NCBI GenBank assembly: GCA_019359505.1
Contig: JAHHHD010000001.1
Coordinates: 248,001 to 312,000 of the forward strand
Direction: 5' to 3'
DNA length: 64,000 nucleotides
Origin: Drouetiella hepatica Uher 2000/2452
Lineage (GTDB): Bacteria > Cyanobacteriota > Cyanobacteriia > Elainellales > Elainellaceae
Part shown: piece by piece, positions 51,921 through 62,117 of the stretch
Layout of the letters: every line of letters begins with the position of its first letter
Numbering within the stretch: the stretch's first letter is position 1
Program-made: the position numbers and the translations under genes
The notes under the pieces: model-generated
Told to the model about the DNA's origin: nothing
Seen by the model: the letters and a program-made list of their open reading frames with translations, nothing else
Database searches by the model: none

Positions 51921-52733
51921 ATGAAGAGTCAGCCCAATTGGCAGACGACAGTATTTTTGGGGTTGCTGGGTGTCCTGGCGATCGTCGGGCTAAATTCTTT
52001 CGTGATCATAAATCCTGGCGAGGCGGGCGTGCTGAGCATCTTGGGGAAAGCCACCGATGGAGCGCTGCTAGAAGGCGTTCACTTTAAGCCGCCTCTGGTT
52101 TCAGTCGTAGATATCTATGACGTAACGGTGCAAAAGTTTGAAGTGCCAGCCCAGAGTTCTACTAAAGATTTACAGCAGCTGACAGCCAGCTTTGCCATTA
52201 ACTTCAGCCTCGACCCGCTTCAGGTCGTGACCATTCGCCGAACTCAAGGTACTTTGCAAAACATCGTCTCCAAAATCATCGCGCCCCAGACTCAGGAATC
52301 TTTCAAAGTTGCTGCTGCACGGCGCACGGTCGAAGAAGCCATTACCAAGCGGGAGGAGCTAAAGCAAGACTTTGACGTGGCATTGGGCGATCGCCTCAAC
52401 AAGTACGGCATCATCGTCTTAGATACCAGCGTTGTCGATCTAACCTTTTCTACCGAGTTCTCAAAGGCAGTCGAAGAAAAACAGATTGCTGAGCAGCGGG
52501 CACAGCGTGCCGTTTACATTGCCCGTGAAGCGGAGCAAGAGGCAGAAGCCACCATTAATCGCGCTAAAGGACAGGCAGAAGCTCAGCGGCTGCTGCGGGA
52601 AACCCTGACCGCAGAGCTATTGCAGAAACAGGCGATCGAGAAATGGGACGGCAAATTCCCACAGGTGTTGGGCGGCAATGGAGCCGTGCCGTTTATCAAC
52701 ATTGATCCGGGTGAGCTACAGTCGGCTCACTGA
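51921..52733 (+). CDS. Prohibitin/SPFH-domain membrane protein
   Basis: A 270-residue protein from ATG 51921, chosen because AGGAAG lies just upstream; earlier starts only translate the tandem repeat. A membrane anchor (about 9-27, VFLGLLGVLAIVGLNSFVII) is followed by the SPFH domain (NPGEAGVLSILGKATDGALL, SVVDIYDVTVQKFEVPAQSS, KYGIIVLDTSVVDLTFS) and a coiled coil (EEKQIAEQRAQRAVYIAREA) ending in QVLGGNGAVPFI. Prohibitins form ring or cage assemblies at membranes and chaperone proteins or control FtsH proteases. Confidence 0.88.
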   Translation: MKSQPNWQTTVFLGLLGVLAIVGLNSFVIINPGEAGVLSILGKATDGALLEGVHFKPPLVSVVDIYDVTVQKFEVPAQSSTKDLQQLTASFAINFSLDPLQVVTIRRTQGTLQNIVSKIIAPQTQESFKVAAARRTVEEAITKREELKQDFDVALGDRLNKYGIIVLDTSVVDLTFSTEFSKAVEEKQIAEQRAQRAVYIAREAEQEAEATINRAKGQAEAQRLLRETLTAELLQKQAIEKWDGKFPQVLGGNGAVPFINIDPGELQSAH

Positions 52734-52763
52734 TAACCCAGCTCGTTTCAAGCATTGAGATGG

Positions 52764-52850
52764 AGCAACCGCCAAGGCGGTTAAAACGGGGACATTTAGG
52801 GTGGGGCACTTCGCGCCCCACCCTAAATGTTTTAAGCAAACTAGCTACAG
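52764..52850 (+). repeat. Bipartite palindromic repeat, copy E
   Basis: GCAACCGCCAAGGCGGTTAA is followed by AACGGGGACATTTAGGGTGG; the mirror arm ends AAATGTTTTAAGC. The outer bases changed from GGAC to AAAC, and the mirror changed from GTCC to GTTT, a compensatory pair. Confidence 0.8.
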
Positions 52851-52866
52851 CTACAGCTACAAAACA

Positions 52867-52895
52867 TTAAGAGGGTCGCGCCGCGACCCTCTTAA
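52867..52895. terminator. Hairpin between convergent SPFH and helicase genes
   Basis: TTAAGAGGGTCGCG and its exact complement are separated by one base. It probably ends transcription from one or both sides. Confidence 0.55.
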
Positions 52896-52914
52896 TCAGC
52901 GGAAACGATTCGCT

Positions 52915-54288
52915 CTAGCGTCGGCGACGATCGCCTGAAGAGGTTGAAGGAGCAGGGGGCGCAACCCGAAGGCGGGGCTTGCTGCCCTCAGCAGGCTTAT
53001 CTCGATTGTGAGATGACTGGCTGTGAGACGGCTGGCTGTGAGATGACTGGCTGTGAGAAGACGATTGGCGCGGAGACGACTGACCTCGCCCCATCTGCTT
53101 CCGTTGATTGCCGCCATTGGGGATCGGCTCAGGTCTGATGCTGGGATCAGGCTCAAAGCCAGCAACTACTTCTTGGGGGATCGATCGCTTAATCACTTTT
53201 TCGATGTCTGCCAGCAGCTTATTTTCATCAACGCAGACCAGCGATAAAGCCTCGCCTTCTGAACCTGCTCGACCCGTGCGCCCAATCCGATGCACATAGT
53301 CTTCGGGCACAAAGGGCAAGTCAAAGTTGACCACATGGGGCAATTCCACAATGTCAATACCTCTGGCGGCGATGTCAGTAGCCACCAAGACCTGAAGGCT
53401 ACCATCCTTGAATTTTGCCAGAGTGCGAGTGCGCACCATCTGACTCTTGTTGCCATGGATCGCCATCGCCGGGATACCATCATTGGAAAGCTGCTTCGAG
53501 AGTCGATCGGCTCCATGCTTTGTGCGGGTAAACACCAACACCTGATACCAGTTCTTTTGCCTAATCAGGTGTGAGAGCAAATTGTGCTTCTTTTCGCGAT
53601 CGACCCGGTAAACCTTCTGTGCCACCAGTTCGGCAGTGGCATTGCGCCGTGCCACCTCGATCAGCACAGGCTGATTCAGCATTCCTTCGGCAAGCGCCTT
53701 AATCTCGTTGGAGAAAGTTGCCGAAAACAGCAGACTTTGCCTTTGCTTGGGTAGCAATGTCAGGATGCGACGAATATCTCGAATAAAGCCCATATCCAAC
53801 ATGCGATCGGCTTCATCTAGCACCAGGATCTCAATACGCGACAGATCCACTGTCCGCTGCTGCACGTGATCCAGCAGTCGTCCGGGAGTCGCCACTAAGA
53901 TATCCACGCGACCCTTGAGCTTCTGAATCTGCGGGTTGATATTAACGCCGCCAAAAATCGTCATGGAATTGAGGTTGAGGTACTTGCCGTACTCGCGCAC
54001 GCTTTCCTCAACTTGCGCCGCCAACTCGCGGGTGGGAGTCAAGATCAGCGCCCGTACAGGCGATCGCCGAATCGGTTCGTTCCGGGCAAAGGGTTTCGAG
54101 AGCAGTTGCAGAATAGGCAGGGTAAAACCAGCTGTTTTCCCCGTTCCGGTTTGGGCGCCCGCCAAGAGATCTTGACCGGACAGAACAGCTGGAATGGCTT
54201 GGAGCTGGATGGGGGTAGGTTCGGTGTATCCGCGTGCAGTAACAGCACGAACAATTTCATCGGACAGACCGAGGGCAGAAAAAGACAT
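52915..54288 (-). CDS. DEAD-box RNA helicase
   Basis: A 457-residue RhlE/CrhR-like helicase. The start at 54288 ([16 protein letters not shown]) has GGAGTCCT upstream. All motifs are present: [58 protein letters not shown] and [10 protein letters not shown]. The last 75 residues are a low-complexity tail with Ser-His-Ser-Gln repeats and a closing Arg run, likely to bind RNA. Such helicases aid ribosome assembly and cold-stress RNA unwinding. Confidence 0.93.
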   Translation of the reverse strand: MSFSALGLSDEIVRAVTARGYTEPTPIQLQAIPAVLSGQDLLAGAQTGTGKTAGFTLPILQLLSKPFARNEPIRRSPVRALILTPTRELAAQVEESVREYGKYLNLNSMTIFGGVNINPQIQKLKGRVDILVATPGRLLDHVQQRTVDLSRIEILVLDEADRMLDMGFIRDIRRILTLLPKQRQSLLFSATFSNEIKALAEGMLNQPVLIEVARRNATAELVAQKVYRVDREKKHNLLSHLIRQKNWYQVLVFTRTKHGADRLSKQLSNDGIPAMAIHGNKSQMVRTRTLAKFKDGSLQVLVATDIAARGIDIVELPHVVNFDLPFVPEDYVHRIGRTGRAGSEGEALSLVCVDENKLLADIEKVIKRSIPQEVVAGFEPDPSIRPEPIPNGGNQRKQMGRGQSSPRQSSSHSQSSHSQPSHSQSSHNRDKPAEGSKPRLRVAPPAPSTSSGDRRRR

Positions 54289-54512
54289 AGGACTCCAAAA
54301 ATAGCATCGGTCTGTCGCCGTCAACGGCACCAGTCTGGGGCAGACGGATGAGAACTGTAAAGATTCAGCGGCGCGCAGACTGGAGCGAATGCCACAATTT
54401 CGTATTTTAGCAGCAGGATCTATCGATTTTGTGGACTCTTAAGGGTGTTTTCAGGACACGCACTAATTCACAAGACCATTTGCGGCATATCTAAACAAAA
54501 GTCTAAACCTTA

Positions 54513-54585
54513 CGAGCATGGAGGGACTCGAACCCCCGACCCTCAGGACCGGAACCTGATGCTCTATCCACTGAGCTACATACCC
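54513..54585 (-). tRNA. trnR-CCG: tRNA-Arg (CCG)
   Basis: The minus strand folds as a cloverleaf of 73 bases. The acceptor GGGTATG pairs with CATGCTC (two G-U wobbles), the D arm is GCTC...GAGC, the anticodon stem TCAGG/CCTGA encloses TTCCGGT with anticodon CCG, and the T arm is GGGGG-TTCGAGT-CCCTC. CCA is not encoded. It is a single gene between the helicase and the RHH gene. Confidence 0.93.
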
Positions 54586-54708
54586 TTATTTATTTCAACA
54601 CTATAGCAGACATCAACTGAAACCAGCCGGATTTTATCTGTGCTGTCGCATCTCCAGGTCAGGTAATCTTAATCCTGAAAAGGCTCAAATTGAGTTCTAT
54701 GCTCATTT

Positions 54709-54921
54709 CTAAGGCTCTTCTTGCTCTTCTCCATTGATCTCGTCCAGGCTGTGTTTCTCAATCAAAGACTGGATTTTGTCTTGCTGCAAATAAATTTCGA
54801 TCGCCTCATTAATCAGCTGAGAGAGAGATATATCTTGCTGCGAGGCGATCGTGCTTAGCAATTTAGCTAGCTCAATATCCGCATAGGCTCTAATTTCCCT
54901 TTTGTCACGTTTTTTTTGCAT
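54709..54921 (-). CDS. Ribbon-helix-helix DNA-binding protein
   Basis: A 70-residue CopG-like protein: a basic N-terminus and strand (KKRDKREIRAYADIELAKLL), two helices (ISLSQLINEAIEIYLQQ) and an acidic tail. It resembles the protein at 14903-15103, sharing LINEAI/VLNEAI and an LIEKH end. No toxin gene adjoins it; the neighbours are a tRNA and a divergent phosphatase gene. It is likely a small repressor or orphan antitoxin. Confidence 0.7.
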   Translation of the reverse strand: MQKKRDKREIRAYADIELAKLLSTIASQQDISLSQLINEAIEIYLQQDKIQSLIEKHSLDEINGEEQEEP

Positions 54922-54974
54922 GACCCTTCTGTACTCTGAAAGTATGCCCCTTCTCTAGTCTGCCTCTAGTTCCT

Positions 54975-55487
54975 ATGGCTCATCCTTATAAGTTGCTGTT
55001 CGTTTGCTTAGGCAACATCTGTCGATCGCCCTCTGCCGAAAACATCATGAATCACCTGATTCAGCAAAGAGGGCTACAGGATCAGATTGTCTGCGACTCT
55101 GCCGGAACTTCCAGCTATCACATTGGCAGTCCGCCCGATCGCCGCATGGCTGCTGCTGCCGCTCAGCAAGGCATTGTGCTGAAGGGAGCCGCGCGGCAGT
55201 TTACCCATGGTGGTGTTGAAGCCAGCGATTTCGAGGCATTTGACCTGATTTTGGCAATGGATGAAGACAATCGCGCCAATATGCTGCGGCTCGATCGCGA
55301 ACAGCTTTACGCCGACAAGGTAAAGCTGATGTGTGAGTTTTGCCGTACCCACAGCGATCGCGAGGTGCCCGACCCCTATTACGGGGGTGAAGCAGGATTT
55401 CGCTATGTGATTGATTTGCTGATTGACGCTTGCGGAGGTTTGCTAGACTCTATTGAGAAAGAACTGAAAGAGCTGAAAGCCAATTAG
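54975..55487 (+). CDS. Low-molecular-weight protein tyrosine phosphatase
   Basis: A 170-residue phosphatase with the P-loop VCLGNICRSPSAEN (Cys and Arg of C-x5-R near residues 11-17) and the general-acid loop VPDPYYGG. Helices and length fit the family. In bacteria these enzymes often dephosphorylate tyrosine kinases that control exopolysaccharide export. It is convergent with the dedA gene, three bases away. Confidence 0.9.
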   Translation: MAHPYKLLFVCLGNICRSPSAENIMNHLIQQRGLQDQIVCDSAGTSSYHIGSPPDRRMAAAAAQQGIVLKGAARQFTHGGVEASDFEAFDLILAMDEDNRANMLRLDREQLYADKVKLMCEFCRTHSDREVPDPYYGGEAGFRYVIDLLIDACGGLLDSIEKELKELKAN

Positions 55488-55490
55488 CGG

Positions 55491-56105
55491 TTACCGTTGC
55501 TCAGAAGATCGCCCCTTGCGTTTGCGGAACACCCAAACTCCAAAGGCGATCAGGAGCGCCAGTAAGACTAGCTTGGAAACCGGGGCAAGATACTCATCAA
55601 CGCGATCGTAATTGTCTCCCAGCAAATATCCGGCAAAGGTGAGGAGACTCACCCAGGCGATCGTGCCCAGCGTTGAGTAAATCAAAAACTTCGACATCGG
55701 CATATCGCTGAACCCGGCAGGTAGAGAAATCAGCGTTCGGATACCGGGAACCAGCCGTCCAAAAAAGACTGCCTTGCTGCCGTGCCTGTAAAACCAGCGC
55801 TTGGATTTATCAATCTCATTGGCAGAGATGCCTAGCCAGCCGCCATAGCGATCGATCCATTGCTTGATCCGGTCTTCACCCAAGATTTTGCCAAGATAAT
55901 ACCAGGGAAACGCCCCTAGCATGGTGCCAATCACTCCGGCAGCGATCGCAGGAGCCAAATCCATTTCACCTTTTGCAGCTGTGAATCCCGCCAGAGGCAT
56001 GATTAGTTCAGAGGGAATGGGGGGAAATAGGTTTTCCAAAAACATCAGCAGGGCAATTCCCACATAGCCCAAAGACTGCATCAAATTCGTAATCCATTCA
56101 ACCAT
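55491..56105 (-). CDS. DedA family membrane protein
   Basis: A 204-residue DedA/SNARE-associated protein. The start MVEWITNLMQSLGYVGIALL is typical. Family motifs are FLENLFPPIPSELIMPLAGF, the acidic and basic loop ending WFYRHGSKAVFFGRLVPGIR, and SLPAGFSDMPMSKFLIYST. Four or five membrane segments are expected. DedA proteins act in undecaprenyl-phosphate and lipid recycling and membrane potential upkeep. Confidence 0.92.
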   Translation of the reverse strand: MVEWITNLMQSLGYVGIALLMFLENLFPPIPSELIMPLAGFTAAKGEMDLAPAIAAGVIGTMLGAFPWYYLGKILGEDRIKQWIDRYGGWLGISANEIDKSKRWFYRHGSKAVFFGRLVPGIRTLISLPAGFSDMPMSKFLIYSTLGTIAWVSLLTFAGYLLGDNYDRVDEYLAPVSKLVLLALLIAFGVWVFRKRKGRSSEQR

Positions 56106-56152
56106 GAGCAGATTTCCTTAAGGGATGTTACAAGGGGGGCTACGAAAAGGTT

Positions 56153-56203
56153 CTATCGCTGTCACCAGTTTGCTTACGTCCTAACCGCCTTGGCAGTTGC
56201 TAT
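56153..56203 (-). repeat. Bipartite palindromic repeat, copy G, lacking the inner hairpin
   Basis: Read on the minus strand the element is TATAGCAACTGCCAAGGCGG then TTAGGAC-G-TAAGCAAACTGG and TGACAGCGATA. Both outer halves are present, but the central hairpin found in every other copy is absent: only one base lies between GGAC and TAAGC. Confidence 0.8.
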
Positions 56204-56443
56204 ACAAAAGCTTCGCGGATTAGAACGCAAAACAGAGTAATTTTCTGCTTAGTAGAGCTTAACTTAATCGATCGATGAAGCCCTGAAAAAGCAGGGAAGA
56301 AATCTTCCCTGCCAATGATTACCTAAACCCTACGGCATGACCTAGGAATTTAGATTTTGGATTGAACCTAAAATTACAGCAATTTTCAATGGCGTAACCC
56401 ACAGTTGGCATAACCCATAGTTAACCAAGCGCAAGGCTCTGTA
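56204..56443. other. Rest of the gap behind ahcY
   Basis: It holds the hairpin GCAGGGAAGA-AA-TCTTCCCTGC (56291-56312), without a T run, and a duplicated phrase (GGCGTAACCCACAGT, GGCATAACCCATAGT at 56391-56421). No gene is seen. Confidence 0.45.
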
Positions 56444-57715
<1,272 letters not shown>

Positions 57716-57839
57716 TTATTTTTTAGATCCGTTATGTCTGGATAGGCATTCACTAGCTTAACCAGAGGTTACGTAAAAGTCGATTTTTATTTTCTGGGTA
57801 TGAAGGAATTACAAAGCGGCTCTGGCAGCTCAAAGCAGC

Positions 57840-59576
57840 TCAGCGATACATTTTGCCGCGTCGCCATTGGGCATCTGCCTTGCGATCGGTACGAATTTCT
57901 AGCACTCGAACGCCTTGAGCAGGAAGTGGGTTAAGCCGTTGCACAAACTGTTGCCAGGATTGCATCACTTCATGCTCCACGTTGTAGGTAGCGCAAAGCT
58001 TGGCAAAATCGATCGCCTGGGGAGTAGCGAAAAACTCTTCAAATTCTTCTAAGGGCGGGTCAAATTGGGCGATCGGCAGAGATTCAAAAATACCGCCACC
58101 GTTGTTATTAATCAGAACGATCGTCAGATGTCCGACAAACTTGTGGCGGATCAAAAATCCGTTGGTGTCGTGCAGCAGCGCCAAATCTCCGGTCAGTAAA
58201 ACGCTGCTGTTCTGCTGCCGATGCGCCACGCCCAGTGCCGTAGATAGCGTACCATCAATGCCATTGGCTCCCCGATTGAAAAAAGGCTGGATTTGAAGAT
58301 TGCTTGGCTTCCAAAAGCACTCCATATCTCGTATGGGCATACTGTTGGCAATAAATAGCGGCGTTGCGGGCGGCAGATGCTGAGACATCAACCAGGCTGC
58401 TTTGCCCTCAAACCAGTCTGTTGTCTCACTGAGGGTACGATCGATCGCCTCTCTTAACTGCTGCTCGGCTTCACACCACAGCGATCGGTAGGCATTAGAT
58501 CGGTAGGCATTAGGCTGATGCGCCAGGGGGATCATCATCGCCAATTGTTCCACCGACAGTCGCAAATGTGTGGTTTTGCCATGTAGAGGGTCAAGATTGC
58601 GATCGCCTCCATCTACTACCCACTGCCGAGGCTGAGTTTTGGCGAGCCATTGCCGCAGCTCTTTACTTGTCGGCATTTCGCCTACACGGATCACCCAGCC
58701 AGAGGCAAGCTTGTCTGCAAGCTCTGTATCTCGTAGCAACAGGGGATAAGTTGAGATCAGGTAGGGATTGAGGTCTGCAAAATTGCGCAAGGGCGAAAGA
58801 GCTTCTGCCAGGACGGGTAGCCCCAACGTTTTACAGAGATGAGCGATCGCGGCACAGTAGTTTTGGGAAGAGTGGGGCTGGGCGACCCCAGCGATCAGAA
58901 TACCGCGATCGGACTGGAGCCATTCAGGGGGAATAGAAAAGGAGTGGGGAGTGGGGAAGGAGGGGGTGATTTCGATCGCTTCAAAAAAGTCTGTTGGAAA
59001 GTGATCTGAGAAAGCTTGAGTCTGGGCTTGAGGTTTTGGGGCTAAGGGATCGCGGAAAGGGAGATTGAGATGTACAGCTCCAGCAACCGGATAGAGGGCG
59101 CGTTCCCAGGACTGTAGGAGGACTTGTCGTAGATAGGGAAGTAGATCTAGCGAGGGCACTGCCAACTCGCTATACCAGTTGGGATAGGAGCCGAATAGCT
59201 TTTGCTGATCGATTGTTTGTCCGGCGTTGCAGTCTCGCATTTCGGGGGGGCGATCGCCCGTTAGCACCAGCAGCGGCACCCGTGATTCTCTGGCTTCAAT
59301 CACTGCCGGATAGAAGTTTGCGCCTGCTGTACCAGAGGTGCAGACCAAAACCACAGGTAAATGCGTCTGTCTTGCCCTGCCCAGAGCAAAAAAAGCTGCC
59401 GATCGCTCATCTAAGATCGGGATTGCCTCAATCTGCGGATGCTGGGCAAAAGCGATCGCTAGCGGCGTTGAGCGTGACCCAGGGCAAATAATTGCGGTGG
59501 TCAAACCCAGGCGATACAAAGTTTCTGCCAGCACTGAAGCCCAGATTGCGTTGGTGTTGCTGAAATTAAGGGTCAT
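57840..59576 (-). CDS. menD: SEPHCHC synthase
   Basis: A 578-residue thiamin-diphosphate enzyme that joins isochorismate and 2-oxoglutarate in phylloquinone synthesis. The N-terminal part has CPGSRSTPLAIAFAQHP, the catalytic-Glu region ILDERSAAFFALG and VCTSGTAGANFYPAVIEARE; the C-terminal cofactor site has GANGIDGTLSTALGVA, LTGDLALLHDTNGFLI and LINNNGGGIFESLP. The start at 59576 (MTLNFSNTNAIW) fits the family; a longer frame to 59678 reads through unrelated sequence. Residues 384-394 include a duplicated NAYRS. It is downstream of menF on the same strand, with an Uma2 remnant between. Confidence 0.95.
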   Translation of the reverse strand: MTLNFSNTNAIWASVLAETLYRLGLTTAIICPGSRSTPLAIAFAQHPQIEAIPILDERSAAFFALGRARQTHLPVVLVCTSGTAGANFYPAVIEARESRVPLLVLTGDRPPEMRDCNAGQTIDQQKLFGSYPNWYSELAVPSLDLLPYLRQVLLQSWERALYPVAGAVHLNLPFRDPLAPKPQAQTQAFSDHFPTDFFEAIEITPSFPTPHSFSIPPEWLQSDRGILIAGVAQPHSSQNYCAAIAHLCKTLGLPVLAEALSPLRNFADLNPYLISTYPLLLRDTELADKLASGWVIRVGEMPTSKELRQWLAKTQPRQWVVDGGDRNLDPLHGKTTHLRLSVEQLAMMIPLAHQPNAYRSNAYRSLWCEAEQQLREAIDRTLSETTDWFEGKAAWLMSQHLPPATPLFIANSMPIRDMECFWKPSNLQIQPFFNRGANGIDGTLSTALGVAHRQQNSSVLLTGDLALLHDTNGFLIRHKFVGHLTIVLINNNGGGIFESLPIAQFDPPLEEFEEFFATPQAIDFAKLCATYNVEHEVMQSWQQFVQRLNPLPAQGVRVLEIRTDRKADAQWRRGKMYR

Positions 59577-59754
59577 TCGAGATTGGGGTCGATGCCCTGC
59601 GATCGCAATAACCCCATGAGCCGCTCCGTTGGAAGTTTTGGCTGCTCCCGGCACGCTCCTCGAACACAAGCGTGCCATCCAACTTCGGCAGTTGCGTATG
59701 GTCGGGAAGGGGTTTCAGATCGTCAACATCAGCAACTAGATTAATTGAAGTCAT
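59566..59754 (-). pseudogene. Uma2 N-terminal remnant between menF and menD
   Basis: The first 32 codons from 59754 (MTSINLVADVDDLKPLPDHT, then QLPKLDGTLVFE) match the usual N-terminus of Uma2/DUF820 proteins. The frame then turns into unrelated sequence and stops at 59566. Nothing of the nuclease core is present. It is a deletion relic in a men operon spacer. Confidence 0.5.
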
Positions 59755-59810
59755 AGCGGTGATTTGAAACAGCGCATCTAGAGAGGCGATCTCCAGTCTA
59801 AATGAACGGG

Positions 59811-61274
59811 TTAAATTAACGCCTGCAATAGCGCCTGAAGCTTTAGCCTCACTTCCGCAAACTCCCGTTCTGGCTCGGAGCCAGCAACAATTCCCGCCCC
59901 GGCATAGAGACGGGCACGGTTGCCTTGCAGCAGCGCAGAACGAATACCGACGATAAATTCAGCGTTGCCCTGGGCATCAACCCAGCCCAAAGGAGCGGCA
60001 TAGAGCGATCGCTCAAACTGTTCATATCTCTGAATTTGTTGACAGGCAGCGATGCGAGGCATTCCGGCAACGGCCGGAGTCGGGTGCAACGCCGCCAAAA
60101 TTTCCAGCGGATGCCGATCGGTAGGAAAAGCCGCCTGAATAGGCGTGTGCAAATGCTGAATGTTAGACAACGGCAGCAGCACAGGGGCGATCGCCCGTTG
60201 AGGAACCAGCCCCAGAGCCGCTAGCCGTTCCGTGATAAAGTCTACAACGACCCGGTGCTCTCGCTGCTCCTTGTCGCTACTCATCAACTGCCGTGCAAAC
60301 TGCCGATCTTCGTGAGTTGTTTTACCCCGCGGAGCCGAACCTGCCAGCGCATCTGTGGTCAGCAGCTGGTTTTGAATGCTGAGCAGTCGTTCTGGACTGG
60401 CTCCAATAAAACTTTGCCCTCTACCGTTTCCGGTGGAAAACACATGACAATCAGGGTAGCGCTGCCGCAGGTTGTGCAGCGATCGCCCAATTTGAAAGGG
60501 CAATCCCGAAACGACATCGATCGCATGGGCGAGTACCAACTTATGAAAGTGCTGCTGCTGAATGTCAAGTAGCGCCGAGGCAACAGCCGTTGAGAAAGGA
60601 AACGTATCAATGATTTGCCAGCGCTTTAAGGCTTCAGACCTATTGAGTAGGTCAAGCATAGGATGGGAAAAATTGAACGGATGCGAGGGCGTAGCGCTTA
60701 TAGCCTGAGCTTGATGCCAAATAGCTTGGGTGACATCCTCTAAATTCGACTGAGGATGAATCAAAAAATTTGCCAAAATTGCGCTGCGATCGCGCCAACG
60801 CATCACCTGCCACTGAGGCAAGAAAGCGGTTGCTGGAGCAAAAGCTGGGGTAATTTCAGTATGCTCTGCATCCTGCGCAGCTTGATCGAAGAAAGCAAAG
60901 CTACAAAAAAATCGCGGGACGGCTCCAGGAAAATTGCTGGTGCTGCTAGCAATGAGCTGATTGAAACAGGTTTGAACAAACTGCTGAACGGCTAAAAACC
61001 GATGGGAACCAGAAACCTCAAAGGACATTGCCGCATCGATCGCCGCGATCGCCCACTCCTGTTCTCGATTCTCAAAGTAGAAGTGGAGCTGATGAGGTTT
61101 GCTCCATTGATCTAAAACAGCCAGGGGATCGATCGCATCAATTTCTAGAAAAACGCTAGCAATCTTTGACTGCTCGTCTTCAATCGATTTACGCTGGCAA
61201 AAGTCAAGGAACTGATATAACTGTTGACAATCTTGAAAGAGGCTGAGTCCAGTGAAGGCAGATTGACATTGCAT
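59811..61274 (-). CDS. menF: Isochorismate synthase
   Basis: A 487-residue chorismate-binding enzyme, from the ATG at 61274 (a TTG at 61283 is possible). It makes isochorismate for phylloquinone. C-terminal motifs: the general-base Lys in FHKLVLAHAIDVVS, GASPERLLS, DALAGSAPRGKT, the Glu and His in EQREHRVVVDFI, LHPTPAVAGMPR and AGAGIVAGSEPEREFAEV. The N-terminal half is divergent, as usual for cyanobacterial MenF. It precedes menD by about 235 bases on the same strand. Confidence 0.93.
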   Translation of the reverse strand: MQCQSAFTGLSLFQDCQQLYQFLDFCQRKSIEDEQSKIASVFLEIDAIDPLAVLDQWSKPHQLHFYFENREQEWAIAAIDAAMSFEVSGSHRFLAVQQFVQTCFNQLIASSTSNFPGAVPRFFCSFAFFDQAAQDAEHTEITPAFAPATAFLPQWQVMRWRDRSAILANFLIHPQSNLEDVTQAIWHQAQAISATPSHPFNFSHPMLDLLNRSEALKRWQIIDTFPFSTAVASALLDIQQQHFHKLVLAHAIDVVSGLPFQIGRSLHNLRQRYPDCHVFSTGNGRGQSFIGASPERLLSIQNQLLTTDALAGSAPRGKTTHEDRQFARQLMSSDKEQREHRVVVDFITERLAALGLVPQRAIAPVLLPLSNIQHLHTPIQAAFPTDRHPLEILAALHPTPAVAGMPRIAACQQIQRYEQFERSLYAAPLGWVDAQGNAEFIVGIRSALLQGNRARLYAGAGIVAGSEPEREFAEVRLKLQALLQALI

Positions 61275-61405
61275 CGAGCGCAAAAAGATCCTGACGTACA
61301 GCTAGCTTCTGAAAGCTTAGCTACTATCATCTCCTAATTTGTAATTTGAAATCAGAGCAGCGTAGAAGGGTTTAATACTTGTACAAATTTTCTGGCAGCC
61401 AAAAA

Positions 61406-61615
61406 TTAATACTCTTGTACCATGTCGCGGATCAGCGGCAGTCTAGAGTCAATATAATCACTCAGAATTGCCGCTTCACGGGTATCAAACGTGCCCTGAA
61501 CGGTAACTTGGCGAATTAACCATTGCCCTAAGCTTTGATCATCTAACGATAGCGGCATATTTACTCGGACTGCCTCAATCAGCGCCCAAAACCGCTGCAT
61601 CATCGTGGGATTCAT
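61406..61615 (-). CDS. Conserved-looking small protein, 69 aa
   Basis: The start at 61615 has GCGAGGTCACT upstream; a start at 61645 (MKKTLKSEVTM) is also possible. The soluble helical protein (FWALIEAVRVNMPLSLDDQS, LGQWLIRQVTVQGTFDTREA) has no motif I can assign. It lies 131 bases upstream of menF on the same strand. Confidence 0.55.
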   Translation of the reverse strand: MNPTMMQRFWALIEAVRVNMPLSLDDQSLGQWLIRQVTVQGTFDTREAAILSDYIDSRLPLIRDMVQEY

Positions 61616-61830
61616 AGTGACCTCGCTTTTTAAGGTTTTCTTCATATTTACACCATACCCTGATTTCTCTTGATGGCAACCCCCCCTAAACATAAGACGA
61701 AACAACAGTTACATCGGCTCAATCTAGAGACAAAGATCTCAATAAAACGACTTATTCCTTCACACTCGCTACTTTCCAAATTCAGAATGGTAGCTAGAGC
61801 GCAGCGTAATCTCATGAAAATTTTGGTATG

Positions 61831-61920
61831 GCTGCCTCCAGTCTGCTTAGGACATTTAGGGTGGGACGCTTCGCGCCCCACCCTAAATGTCCCCGTCCTA
61901 ACCGCCTTGGCGGTTGCTAC
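61831..61920 (-). repeat. Bipartite palindromic repeat, copy F
   Basis: It is inverted relative to most copies. From the right end it reads GTAGCAACCGCCAAGGCGG, GGACGGGGACATTTAGGGTG, the GAA turn, and TAAGCAGACTGGAGGCAGCC. One mismatch (GGGTGGGACG) breaks the inner stem. Confidence 0.75.
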
Positions 61921-62117
61921 AAATTCAGATTCGCAGAGCAATGAATCTCACTCTATAGCCATATTTTTTTGAGTCCTTCCGAGTCAAGTCCCGATTAAAG
62001 TAAAAAGGTAGAGAATTTGAATGAACTGTGACAGGCTGCCGCCATGCCGCTGATCACAATTCTGACAAAATTCTGACAAAATCAAGACTCTGGATTGTGG
62101 AACGAGGGCTGAGAGAT

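Noticed and set aside
61670-61972. 100-codon plus-strand frame
   Set aside because: It is largely a translation of palindromic repeat copy F.
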